Shown piece after piece: positions 12,701 through 18,346 of a stretch of DNA of 57,444 nt (the stretch's first letter is position 1; every line of letters starts with the position of its first letter). Both the position numbers and the translations under genes were made by a program. The notes under the pieces were generated by a model. That model was not told the DNA's origin, made no database searches, and was given only the letters and a program-made list of their open reading frames with translations. The DNA is from Holophagae bacterium (GTDB lineage Bacteria > Acidobacteriota > Holophagae > Acanthopleuribacterales > Acanthopleuribacteraceae): positions 1-57,444 of the forward strand of contig JAUIFE010000040.1 in the NCBI GenBank assembly GCA_030429565.1, in the 5' to 3' direction.

Positions 12701-14216
12701 CCAAAGCGTGACCTGGACCCACGCCATCGGTCACGGTCCGCTCGGTCCCGTGTTCATCAAAGACTTGACCCATGCCGGTCACGACTACTTCATTCTGACC
12801 GACCACCTCGGCACGCCATTCGCCTACCGCCACGTGGCTTCCGGCCACACCTACTACACACCTCATTCACCAACAGGCGAACTGTTGGCGAGCCAACCTG
12901 GCCGCGCCCCCCCCATGGTCCGCGCCGGTGAAGTGCCCACCCGTGGTTTCGCGCTCCCCACCGACGCCGTGTTCCCCACGAGCCCACTCGGTTTGTCCGG
13001 CCACGTTGTCGACCACGAAACCGGCTTTGTCGCGATGCACCATCGCTACTACCTGCCGCGCCTCGGTCACTTCATCAATACCGACTTCCGCCTGCCCGAA
13101 CTCTACGATCCAGGTACCTTGACCGAGCCCTACGCCTACGCCGGCGGCAACGGCATGATGTTCGTCGACCCCGACGGACGCATGGGCTTGGATATGAGTT
13201 CTTATTACCTCCACCGCCACGACGACCGCGTGCCCTCGATTTTCGATATCGATTGGGGTTTGGCCGGCTCCTTCCTCAAAGGGTTTTTGGTCGGTGCCGC
13301 GACGGTGCTCGCCATTGCCGCGCTACCGGTTTCCGCCACCGTTTTGGCCATTGGCGCCGCCACCCTCGCCGTCACCGCCGCCGGCATCAGCGCCTATGAT
13401 CGCTACAATGCCGGCCAAACCGGCGGCGAAGTTGTTATGGGCGCCCTCGCCGACGGCGTGGGTTACAACTACATCCACGGCGCCATTTGGGACAAAGACT
13501 TCGGTACCGGCGACCCGCTCAACCTCTCCATGGAGGAACGCTACAACCGTTTCGGCAACCTGTTCGGCGGCGGGCTCACCGGCCTCTTCAGCAAAAACAT
13601 CAACCGAAACTCGCGCGCCATGCTGCAACGCCTCAAGGGCCGTTATCAGGAACACCGTCGCGGGAACTCGGAACCCGCCGTCACCAATCCCGTCAACCAG
13701 GTTCAGCCGACCGCCAGTGTGCGCCGCCACCGCCAACGCAAACGCCAAAAGGACCTGGCACGCTCGCAAGCCAGCCGCGAACGCAACCGACCACAGGACA
13801 TCCTGGGCACCAAGGACTACTTAAAAAACAAGGGTGAGGCTTATCAGCGCTACTTAATCAAAAAAAAGAAGGAAGGCAAGAAACCGTATGAGAGGGGCGA
13901 CTGGGGCCGCAGTTACACCACCCTCTTCCGCAACCGTCTGCGCGGCAAGTGGAATGAAAACATGCGCGGCCAAGCCGGCGATGCCTACAAAACGCCGATC
14001 GGCTATCGTTATGTCGACAATCCGCCCGCCACCGAACTCAAATTGGGTTATGTATCGCTCACGCGGTTTGTCCGCAAGCAAATTGCCAAAGACGCATACC
14101 TTCGCCGCCGCGTTGAGGGTTATGATCCCGTGTGGATCATTCGCGGCAAAGCCAGTAAGCCACTGTTAAAACACTTGGAGCGATTCAACTTCAAATACAA
14201 AATTGAGAAACTGTAA
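1..14216 (+). CDS. Giant Ig-like/RHS-repeat protein, polymorphic-toxin type (5' end outside window)
   Basis: The frame is open from base 3 to the TAA at 14214-14216 (about 4,737 residues) and is cut by the window edge; the TTG at 21 is not a real start because it lies inside a repeat unit. In order: tandem Ig-like repeats (to about nt 2,330); a carboxypeptidase-regulatory-like fold (nt ~2,335-2,550); two SbsA-type Ig-like domains ending in SFTT/TFTT (nt ~3,930-4,250 and ~5,880-6,210); many YDxxGR-type RHS/YD repeats from nt ~8,720; and an RHS core (GLSGHVVDHETGF, DPDGRMGLD) at nt ~12,980-13,190. After the core come a hydrophobic double segment (nt ~13,270-13,395) and a very basic, Lys/Arg-rich tail with no fold I recognise. 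In RHS proteins the segment after the core is the variable toxin tip inside an RHS shell. The lower-GC, lysine-rich final ~130 codons fit a swapped tip. The toxin activity is unassigned. Confidence 0.88.
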   Translation, partial: LAPSEGLVTRADTIAVSGTVTPVDAAVTVNGQSATVSNGAWQTDLALETEGTLTITAVADSRGGQVTQTRTIIRDITPPTIELNAPAEVAAGTDLTFTWNAVDTRGDVTAVVRVNGNQVATEPAGSFTFAVPADAAYDQVQLDIDAVDDLGNAAPTRSQSVAVTFAAPTLTILAPSEGLVTRADTIAVSGTVTPVDAAVTVNGQSATVSNGAWQTELPLAGEGAIIITAVADSRGGQVTQTRTITRDVTPPEVTLTVPETVLAGDAFTLVWAFDDAEQIASTRLTRDASALADYADAGPLQLAQDTSAADAGQVWSYRLEAVDQAGNEAFATAVIRIEYADITLIVDTPAEGARLARGDVTVAGTTQPDTAVVTVDGNATERNDQGWTTVLNLADGNHALLVEATQDGTNPAAVTRNIYIDTRAPEVTIVAPSLLQRGTTVLVTVNAVDASTITDIGLTVNGTALTATEPGGRQFEIVVPADESQTEYALDAHAVDEFGWRGQAEQTIPVLDPADLDPVVVTISAPADGSVFEARDQTVTGSVVPGNAQLTYRGQTVPVNADGSFSAAVTLFDGVNSILLRGSAPGYRTGYAKVDLMLDQQAPVVTILSPRDNSDTNEATISVRGTVDDAYDQSAQLERDGSAVALVDGRFIDTDVALQPGQNTLTYTATDRFGNSGSAAVTVHYNPDGPTLQLDYPLSIQPNAAFQVSLSMDPVADVVETLLYVGTELVHRADNGQAHSADLQHDGHARTIPVRAVVRDRFGNRAEEEGSISVAYPHYLSGRVLADATSHPMAGITVTLSSPDGERQVTTDDQGFYEAYLYGFPITVAVNHAGHTAISRTLHHDSDSLRVPDLRLTPRGDTVSGTQSGAGYQVTLPASTRFTTIGPQAIPSLLPLGHSPLLAFELTETGAAGSLVAALNHPLLPDGAAVLFLRGEAGAWRVVATATIAANSVQGTFDQAGDGVYAVALVDRWHGTPATVGDALSRRQDRYVPASVLAESDTVPARASILDEPQTLFRCELATAGDLVSGARARVWARETHNLIDEQRSLPAYPLDFFAYSYGFGSQAEADRIGGSLRVRARLPLDQANTQRAEIEFVSVAERAPQARFNQNDQLQVGPLTIDLADTDDSPRVVYAEFATMDDAWLPPNAAIAAAFRMEVGGRLTRSAQLSLVDPQAAAMILVYRAEGARDWRYVGRLARSGDQWRNDPTTSDLRRGGEYQVVRLAHAVCELSGHVRAEGAPVIGAAVSTQTAPWSALSDVSGFYRLAVAQTATVQTLVAQAENPRGQAQRDLSDTRGRDQLADIDLDLGTTRFYLVHHEPLDDQRNTALLPALVLDFNLPVTSDTAQLQSAIRLSDGGGAIPLEILAEPGRRSLRVLPRQALATATSYTLSIASTLTSRDGDPLEAVSFSFTTRAADQTRDLDLSAFYLSREADGMYLNAPVEAFPAGTELRFFNPDNGAAFTTVLNADTLHRRIPAEPGQAVELRATDPLGRQFTRFIGLTQTGPDTYMLGSQPFTLRINDNLVLRMDEVTSGADSEVRISAATPEEVQERIADTAAMVDAPTMLPVQSFKMEPVRGPLPRFRARVQLEQDLNAFNDRVVAAVSFHPGFDLAADPTQPDVLSPQTLMRIHDAVTIANGEPANNKRRGGLNKAQKFSLVGLMSVVHVNNMTGTQGVDPVGSSVYVSIMASQAPLDATQHPIYDYVNCMRRNVDLNPPLPVPDYAFHGWQTHDLESGHYPLPGTHVYRVIELEGRAPAYRLLGVATVNGRADCAYFGPVASLRAVDPATGQIQWAPIDRQGNVHNQSGFSLLNYHTRNIAFDPQEHLIETGAAPPPQLRLRWEVGQLNDGAFVVDAERTAELRDDRRLTADALLRLRLTVQSSMAIATEPAPTLVVSGIPAPPDPEVNGSNLVWTFPAGAMELGGVVHAQVTVHSTHDTQNTIDDRFLIIADGPLPDLPGAAPFVISSKPADESRNVLIADSIALVFSEPVKNIGPASVQLLAAGSPVALTYYDQNGRQIEGADQEAGVIHAVPVDALDFSTDYEIRVDGVSDREDLGLTEAFTATFTTLGFEEVDRVGATYRGWIRGTRNLVFSVTEDWNQSHFDMRIYDNRNALEPMQALGTYRLRKGANDAWIRFEVFLPEELEETGAGTLGASRGDNALNHLPAGSLLVATMQRFPNDTSIVKFLRFNGGDFEELFELPILETGLCYATTKMGRYMLLGLKRFGYMAGEPIVPGATLVMDVVETMTNYENVIASQGPSFFDFEQELQDLTVIARYPTPGDASWLTSFTRKERDGDFVAVKPAFLVSGYDHPAIYDFDLSNQPPFPAMGMPSSDERYDGRLLARTDYQGGPHGMINRNAALPNFSYRDPDNGQREIDLAVFTDRSVTPNQLLFYEVPREPGQSETLIEPLKTLAFDGNIYSMDVEPDTGLLAVQGLDGRFSLLNVSAFMETPAADDAPGFEHSAFMFDAVNQPLARLNFVEGSLFLQGHDFLARVPVKPRRYRAAGWEYMPLDDWLNPNDAVAEAAPLGSSFKYSEHLVLYASDLAVDNAATFVMEQASFAIEVFDGADIEVSLAELGGSELYTITRDDVRGPATEYFSTARLRENFFNNATNRMRLRREGYLAFELTYRIIENGTPVAEDTATLVVAYQNPDTRYKDTHRILNHLDTLAMVPHVYEVDHGLSNLDPRLNLSPSRAFHADSQWDMGAFGPGMLDGRLLYAALPIWWRVDALGYSVHDAEAAAPRFVFEKPGMHRAQFAIDSANDTATATDALATYFEQQDGRWVLRHQFEMAYQLKAKAALPDVTAIFETLNGVAGSAGAEDDPDALRYPLARFTPANADLPAGLTGPTTLLKQEDLRWNNHLKFRAQGRAAANPSQITEFVSGSGERHVTIEHESGPLGRRPMNATLSDGVTLAYGYDADGYLNRVTRNGERPLTYTWEAVHPDLSLGAWTPKRLVALSEGPNQTSFSYQGRQLTLTSITTPFGNKPLARTEGPNGLPAAVTVTGIGSAPDARVGYQIQDGLMLSSSVGWDDYRYSVSWAVRTGVGERRDWLLSTNSHQNQTFSYDSHGRLLSHTRGGGSQSWTYTNPEPFAWAPSSATNADGQTINYRINRSSLRIYNDAGEASVQFASSGAILAQTNLAGFNTRAGGSVFYGLTGAGYQQQHGHTLTVPISPDNPTPAEKIVLGTNMRDVVQSSSMGKIINYSNFDDLGRPGRMEQNGTIAYDLSYSFADGLYQIITTDSDSGYQEIQRFDEQDRLVSREESYDGETLTLRHTYDALDRLLRITEDHGAGQRTVYRAVYFEDTDQETLVEENGEILTMNVVADYLPRVTGATKSRGGLSRVVTLATDAEGRVVRGEEEGFGAVSYQYDAFDRLIATRRMGRDGNAVTYSYGPKQETIVDNVAGVTATTTWLDEAGWIAREVRSGPGLDGTCTQTTRLSIHNQGVGAGFILEEDDRDGTTHTRSRFSTEGIDMGFAVGIHSFFADLDALNAMGLPTEFSGSYTQSLDYDAIGRLTTIENVSGKEISLGYDAAGRVQHVEDGRGIDYQINYFDGSAEAQSVSADTLFSAPVAMMDKSDRNHNRVETWLGGTEAEVRAEVSALDAGINVTQDDNQTEIIADPASGLVSQSPAIEGNPYSYNWDFDQNSMTIDGPEGSSEVWLFDAEGRTRAVTHTSSSGGRRQIRFQRDCAGRVVRYESESGVENTEYTPDGFSTVSATGGSINILSSNAQGLPTLITGAADERIALTYHPSGLPASVDARVAGEQRVRATFDENGDVTSVRRGNGETVAFTPNPWGAPASMTYRGQNYELFSGDDPRSLQLPGGVTARVTPAGLLESVQYPGQAAKTYVYDEFQRLAEVHLNGQLQKTYHYTDGRLSSITDLTDNPLGLPNDRSFGYDESGRLASIDQALDGTSLFGYASAVAKNDNDAGLLPNRYTDGNGVVHDYDYDAFGRRTRIAIANGPTLHYQFDTQGRLLQVQADDLAASFTNYQGNLPEAFNWLTDGQTTQTFALERDDQDRLTDVVGGDYELHIRYADADDDSFESIVEVIRQGPGLREVLVPTYDDNGRLTDLSVTRTSGSAVADPDCGDCVTEVLEEHYGPSTNMLPTRLQRVLDGVTLLNQTAELDPVADATRVASLTQDGDSTQLTYDDVGNLTGLAYPWNVTDLLTYDKQRKLRSYQSQADGISSEERYRYDHELRRISRVADGYGELVYSYDSSRVVAIGRRDADQSVTWTHAIGHGPLGPVFIKDLTHAGHDYFILTDHLGTPFAYRHVASGHTYYTPHSPTGELLASQPGRAPPMVRAGEVPTRGFALPTDAVFPTSPLGLSGHVVDHETGFVAMHHRYYLPRLGHFINTDFRLPELYDPGTLTEPYAYAGGNGMMFVDPDGRMGLDMSSYYLHRHDDRVPSIFDIDWGLAGSFLKGFLVGAATVLAIAALPVSATVLAIGAATLAVTAAGISAYDRYNAGQTGGEVVMGALADGVGYNYIHGAIWDKDFGTGDPLNLSMEERYNRFGNLFGGGLTGLFSKNINRNSRAMLQRLKGRYQEHRRGNSEPAVTNPVNQVQPTASVRRHRQRKRQKDLARSQASRERNRPQDILGTKDYLKNKGEAYQRYLIKKKKEGKKPYERGDWGRSYTTLFRNRLRGKWNENMRGQAGDAYKTPIGYRYVDNPPATELKLGYVSLTRFVRKQIAKDAYLRRRVEGYDPVWIIRGKASKPLLKHLERFNFKYKIEKL

Positions 14217-14287
14217 CAGGGGTTGGGCGCGCGTTTCCGGCGTGTCGTTCACCCAACTGTTACCCTCAACCTCAATGGAGCCTACCC

Positions 14288-14755
14288 ATGAAACAAAAAA
14301 TTCCCCCGGCCGTCGTCGCCCAATTCCGTGATTACTGCGAGGCGGCCGAAGCCGCCGCCGAGGACTTGGCCTTCACCATGGAGCACCTCGACACCACCGT
14401 CGCCGTTGACTACAGCTTGGCGTCGCTGCAAGCGTTGGACGCCATGATTTGGACCTTCCATCAACGCCGCAATTTCCCCGAGGAACTGTTCCCCTTTGAG
14501 GATTTCATCCACTTGGTGTCCCAGTACACCGGCAGTGCCGTCGTCCACCAAACCGGCGGCGCCTGGTCACAGGGCGACAAACGGCAAGGCTTCATGCCCT
14601 GCATCGACGGTTTCGGCAACAGCCCGGCCGAACGCGTCTTCCCGCCGCGTTTGGCCGAAATGCAAATGATCCGCCTCGCCAAAGGCAACCCCAGCCCGGT
14701 CTTCGCGCCCGCCTTGGCCGACGCCCTCGCCATCCACGCCAAAACAAAACCTTAG
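14288..14755 (+). CDS. Small acidic protein downstream of RHS toxin tip; candidate immunity protein
   Basis: The product is 155 residues. The ATG at 14288 has a Shine-Dalgarno GGAG 7 nt upstream, and the gene begins 71 nt after the RHS stop on the same strand. There is no signal peptide or membrane segment, so it is probably cytoplasmic. The N-terminal third is acidic and helical; the rest includes FHQRRNFPEELFPFEDF and a Pro-rich C-terminus. I recognise no family. A small gene directly after the variable tip of an RHS gene is where the cognate immunity protein normally lies, and its acidic half would suit the very basic tip. That role is inferred from position only. Confidence 0.6.
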   Translation: MKQKIPPAVVAQFRDYCEAAEAAAEDLAFTMEHLDTTVAVDYSLASLQALDAMIWTFHQRRNFPEELFPFEDFIHLVSQYTGSAVVHQTGGAWSQGDKRQGFMPCIDGFGNSPAERVFPPRLAEMQMIRLAKGNPSPVFAPALADALAIHAKTKP

Positions 14756-14756
14756 C

Positions 14757-14852
14757 CGGCACACGGCACACGGCACACGGCACACGGCACACGGCACACG
14801 GCACACGGCACACGGCACACGGCACACGGCACACGGCACACGGCACACGGCA
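14757..14852. repeat. Heptanucleotide tandem repeat (CGGCACA), about 13.7 copies
   Basis: Thirteen perfect CGGCACA units plus a partial one begin one base after the TAG of the 155-aa gene. The period is 7 bp, so all frames through it look open and give artefactual Cys/Val/Pro-rich minus-strand reading frames. It is not coding. Copy number is probably variable by slipped-strand replication. Confidence 0.95.
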
Positions 14853-15046
14853 AAGGGTAAAAAACAACACGAAAACAAATACACAACCCGTCGTTATTTT
14901 TGACGCTTCTTCGCCTTCAAAAACAAGAAAATAAACCACCGTCAGTGCAAAATGCTACAATACCTAAAATTTGCATTAAACATAGGTTACGAAATCGCGT
15001 TAGAAGGCCGCTTCTTATAATCGCGAACCTTATCAGCAGGCTTTTG

Positions 15047-15224
15047 ACCTAAATTGAGCGATTCAAGTGGTTGAAATCGCGCAAAACATTGGACCAAAAC
15101 GTGTTGAAAAAACACACCGGGGTTACACACGACGCGACCTGACAGCTACGGCAAGCATTATCACGGGACGTTGCAGCCCAGCAGGTTGTGCGATTTCATC
15201 GTTAAGAATCGCTCAGTATCAGGT
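15047..15224. mobile_element. MITE-like inverted-repeat element, copy 1 (upstream of ABC-3C operon)
   Basis: The left arm (ACCTAAATTGAGCGATTC, then TTGAAATCGCGCAAAAC) and the reverse complement of the right arm (ACCTGATACTGAGCGATTC, then GATGAAATCGCACAAC) match imperfectly over more than 50 bp, leaving an unpaired core of about 60 bp. The same sequence recurs in the same orientation at 15971-16142. It contains no gene and ends 19 bp before the next start codon, so it probably carries or disrupts that operon's promoter. The rest of 14,853-15,243 is AT-rich with no gene seen. Confidence 0.75.
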
Positions 15225-15243
15225 GATACAGGAAACAACGTAG

Positions 15244-15486
15244 ATGCTTAGTCCCAGTAAACATGCACACCCGGATCAAACGGTCATCTTTGTGGCGCTA
15301 ACGATCCTCAAACGCCTCAAAGCGAAGCGACTGGAAGAGTTTTATCGACTGCAAGAACTCGCCAAAACTACGGTCAAAGGCGGAGAGACCCTCTTCGTTC
15401 CCGCACTTAGTTTTTTGTATTTACTCGGGCTCGTTGCTTATCATCGCAAAAACGATACCGTTGAGTATACAGGTCCGCAATCATGA
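15244..15486 (+). CDS. ABC-three-component system middle-component-like small protein
   Basis: This is an 80-residue protein beginning MLSPSKHAHPDQTVIFVALTI. Its size, the N-terminal pattern (short Pro/Lys/His lead-in followed by a helix ending ILKRLK), a helical wHTH-like body (EEFYRLQELAKT) and a final LYLLGLVAYHRKNDTVEY hairpin resemble the small middle components paired with DUF2326-type ATPases in ABC-3C defence systems. Its TGA overlaps the next ATG (ATGA at 15483-15486), so the two are translationally coupled. The Shine-Dalgarno is weak (GGAAACAACGTAG). In complete systems a large effector gene usually sits upstream; here there is only the inverted-repeat element. Confidence 0.65.
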   Translation: MLSPSKHAHPDQTVIFVALTILKRLKAKRLEEFYRLQELAKTTVKGGETLFVPALSFLYLLGLVAYHRKNDTVEYTGPQS

Positions 15487-17441
15487 GACTATCTCAGTTA
15501 TATACCAACCAGCCACAGCGATTTGAGCCTATCTATTTTCAACCCGGGCTGAATGTGGTTTTGGCCGAAATCAACCTCCCTGAGAACAAATCTAAAGATA
15601 CACACAACCTTGGCAAAACCACCCTTGGCCGAATACTAGATTTCTGTTTTCTCAAAAAAACCACAAAGGAGTTTTTCCTCAACAAAAACATTGAACTTTT
15701 TGAGGAGTTCATCTTTTTCTTGGAAATCGAGCTACCCGATAAACAATTCTTGACTATCGCCCGAGCGGCAAGAACCCAAAGCAAGGCGAGCTTTAAGAAG
15801 CATTCACGCCCACACCAAAACTATTTGTTCCTCGATAAAACCGATTGGGATTACTACCAGCTTTCCTTTGACCGTGCCCGGCAATTATTTGACGGTTTAC
15901 TCAATTGGCGCGCCATTAAACCCTGGCCCTTCCGCAAAATCATTGGCTACCAACTGCGTGCCCAAGACGACTTCAACCTGAATTGGGCGATTCGGGCGGA
16001 TGAAATCGCGCAAAATGTTGGTGCGAAACGTGTTGGAAAAAGCACAGGCGTACTGGCAAGTACGGCGAGCATTTTTACGAGACGTTGCAGTCCAACAGGT
16101 TGTGTGATTTCGCCGCCAAGAATCGCTCAATTCAGGTTGAAGAACGTCTTCCATCTGCACAAATTTGCGGGCAGACACGCTGACTGGAAACCGTTTTTGG
16201 CATTTCTGCTTGGATTTAACGCCCACCTGGTCGAAACCCATTACGAACTTGAAGAACAACAGAAAAAACTCAAAAAAGAAGAAGAAACCATTCGGAAGGA
16301 GTTGGGTGGTAGTCTTCAAGATGCAAGCGAAATCCACGGCATGCTTTCCATTAAAAAGGCCGATGCAAACAAAAAGCAGGAGCGCTTGGATCAGTTTGAT
16401 TTTCACCTCAGCGACTTAACCCGAACGGAGCAACTTGTCGATGAAATAGATCAGGAAATTGCCAATCTGAATGAAGAACGCTACGTTCTCAAAATTAATC
16501 TGAATAAGATTAATCAATCGCTTGAGGACGATCAAATACTTTTCAACGTCAAAGACGCGACGCAACTCTTCAAACAAGCCGGTGTTTTGTTTCAGGGTCA
16601 AATAAAAAAAGATTTTCAGCAGCTCATCGATTTCAACCGGGCCATTACCGAAGAACGTCGCATCTATCTCAGCGAGGAACAACAGGAAATTCTGGCGCGG
16701 CTAGAAGAGATTGGCGGACAATTGGCACATCTCAACCAAGAGCGTTCACACACTTTGAGCTTTTTAAAAGACACCGATGCTTTTAACAAATTTCGCACCA
16801 TTGCCAACGAACTCATCACACTCCGTGCCGACATCCAATTTTGGGAAAGACAAGCGGAGCTTTTAGAAACCCTCAAAAACTATCGAAAAAGGCTTCGTGA
16901 CTTGGACGGACAGATAAAAGATGTACAGCGCGACATCGAGCAAGATATGGAAGACCAGAACGCCGATGAAACCAGTCTTTTTTCCAGGATTCGTTTGTTT
17001 GTAAATGAAATCGTCGAAGCCGTCATTTCACGCAATGCCCTACTCAAGGTCACCCAAAACACCTTGGGTCACCTGGAATTCAACATGGCGATTCTCGATC
17101 AGTCCGGCAAGGCCACCAGCGCGGATCTCGGCCACACCTACCGCAAATTATTGTGTGTCGCCTTCGACCTCGCCGTGTTGCGGGCTCATGGCCGAGCCGC
17201 CTTTCCTCAATTTGTGTTTCACGACGGTATTTTTGAATCGCTTGATGATCGCAAGAAAACCAACCTCCTCACTGTTTTGCGCGAGTATGTTGGAAAGGGC
17301 TTACAACCCATTATTACCCTCATCGATTCTGATCTGCCACCAAGCACCAAAAACAACCCTGTTTTTGAGGAAAACGAAATCATCGTTAAACTTCACGACC
17401 AAGGCGATGCCGGTCGCCTCTTCAAAATGGGTCCTTGGTGA
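15483..17441 (+). CDS. DUF2326-type SMC-like ATPase of an ABC-3C system, with in-frame element insertion
   Basis: The product is 652 residues. The N-terminal ATPase lobe has a Walker A of the form HNLGKTTLG at residues ~41-49. A long charged coiled coil runs through residues ~255-510. The C-terminal lobe has DLGHTYRKLLCVAFDLAVL and a Walker-B-like FVFHDGIFESLDDRKK, then LITLIDSDLP. This is the layout of DUF2326/RecF-SMC-like ATPases that act as the sensor/motor of ABC-3C anti-phage systems. Residues ~163-220 (ending near AQFRLKN) interrupt the expected run from RAQDDFN to VFHLHKFAGRHADWKPF, and are encoded by the repeat element at 15971-16142. No stop or frameshift results, but the ~55 extra residues fall in the nucleotide-binding lobe, so activity is uncertain. 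Confidence 0.85.
   Translation: MRLSQLYTNQPQRFEPIYFQPGLNVVLAEINLPENKSKDTHNLGKTTLGRILDFCFLKKTTKEFFLNKNIELFEEFIFFLEIELPDKQFLTIARAARTQSKASFKKHSRPHQNYLFLDKTDWDYYQLSFDRARQLFDGLLNWRAIKPWPFRKIIGYQLRAQDDFNLNWAIRADEIAQNVGAKRVGKSTGVLASTASIFTRRCSPTGCVISPPRIAQFRLKNVFHLHKFAGRHADWKPFLAFLLGFNAHLVETHYELEEQQKKLKKEEETIRKELGGSLQDASEIHGMLSIKKADANKKQERLDQFDFHLSDLTRTEQLVDEIDQEIANLNEERYVLKINLNKINQSLEDDQILFNVKDATQLFKQAGVLFQGQIKKDFQQLIDFNRAITEERRIYLSEEQQEILARLEEIGGQLAHLNQERSHTLSFLKDTDAFNKFRTIANELITLRADIQFWERQAELLETLKNYRKRLRDLDGQIKDVQRDIEQDMEDQNADETSLFSRIRLFVNEIVEAVISRNALLKVTQNTLGHLEFNMAILDQSGKATSADLGHTYRKLLCVAFDLAVLRAHGRAAFPQFVFHDGIFESLDDRKKTNLLTVLREYVGKGLQPIITLIDSDLPPSTKNNPVFEENEIIVKLHDQGDAGRLFKMGPW
15971..16142. 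mobile_element. MITE-like inverted-repeat element, copy 2, inserted in frame in the ATPase gene
   Basis: The ends form a perfect 15-bp inverted repeat, CTTCAACCTGAATTG at 15971 and its reverse complement ending at 16142. Inside this, the GCGATTC / GAATCGC and GATGAAATCGCGCAAAA / GTTGTGTGATTTCGCC arms match copy 1 at 15047-15224. The core is about 16 bp shorter than in copy 1. I see no clear target-site duplication. It is fully translated within the host gene. Confidence 0.75.
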
Positions 17442-17731
17442 CAAAAAGTTCCGACTACCGAGAGAAAAATCAAACCACGGAGAACGCGGCGGAATTTAAC
17501 CGGCCCAGACCGACGGCGGCAGAGAAAACCCACACCTGTGCCGCAATGTGACAGAGGCCTCCCCAAGGAAACCAGATCGGAGCACGGTATGTTGGTCGGT
17601 TTCGCTAGCGGTCTCGGCTTCGACGAGCGGGTAAAGAAAGCTTGACCCGGGCGACCAAGTCCGCCTTAGCAACCCATGGCAAAAAAGATGGAAACCCGGC
17701 GAGCAGGCTCAGCCCCGTATGACCAGTGCGC

Positions 17732-18307
17732 TCAACTTGAACTGGTACGACCGGGGCGTGCGTGGATTTGCAGCATGCCAAAGCTGTAGCGATAGCTGCC
17801 GGTGATTTCCAACGGATAGTAGCGCTGGATGGCACCGAAAAGCGGGGTGCCGCGACCCAAGGCAATCGGTGCGTAGGTGATGATGAAACGGTCGATGAGA
17901 CCGGCATCGGCGGCTTGGCGCACCATGTCACCGCCATCGAGATAAACGTCCTTGTCGCCGGCGGCGGCCTTAGCGTCGGCGATCAGGGTTTCAATGGAAC
18001 CGGCGACGGGCGTGACCGAGGCAGGCGCGTCGGCGTCGAGTTGGCGATGGGTCGCCAGGTGGATCGGTAAGTCACCGTAGTGCCAATCGCCGCCGAAGCC
18101 GCGCACCACGTCGTAGGTACGTCGCCCCATAAGCATGGCGCCAATGCCGGCGATAAAGGTTTCGTAGCCGACGGCCTCGGGGTCGGCCGGCGGTGTTTCC
18201 GGCGTGTCATTTTCGCCGTTTGGTAACCAGGATAAATCGTGTTCAGGACCGGCGATAAAACCATCGAGGGAACAGGCCAAGTAGACGTTTACGGAAGCGG
18301 TCGACAT
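17732..18307 (-). CDS. RibD C-terminal/dihydrofolate reductase-family protein
   Basis: The product is 191 residues; the ATG at 18307 is preceded by AAGGAG about 8 nt upstream. It opens with VNVYLACSLDGFIAG, the first strand and NADPH-side loop of the DHFR/RibD-reductase fold. Further features are GAMLMGRRTYDVV, a VYLDGGDMVRQAADAGLIDRFIITYAPIALGRG block and a C-terminal strand. Members are NADPH-dependent reductases, mostly of unknown substrate. It begins 39 nt after the M28 peptidase stop on the same strand, so it may be the last gene of the NRPS operon or merely adjacent. A role in the pathway is not shown. Confidence 0.8.
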   Translation of the reverse strand: MSTASVNVYLACSLDGFIAGPEHDLSWLPNGENDTPETPPADPEAVGYETFIAGIGAMLMGRRTYDVVRGFGGDWHYGDLPIHLATHRQLDADAPASVTPVAGSIETLIADAKAAAGDKDVYLDGGDMVRQAADAGLIDRFIITYAPIALGRGTPLFGAIQRYYPLEITGSYRYSFGMLQIHARPGRTSSS

Positions 18308-18346
18308 GGGAGGGATCTCCTTGTGGGAAGGGTTGGGTGGCGTGGG

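Noticed and set aside
14567..14939. Cys-rich minus-strand frames (CRVPCAV repeats)
   Set aside because: They are produced by the CGGCACA heptamer array, which is open in all frames.
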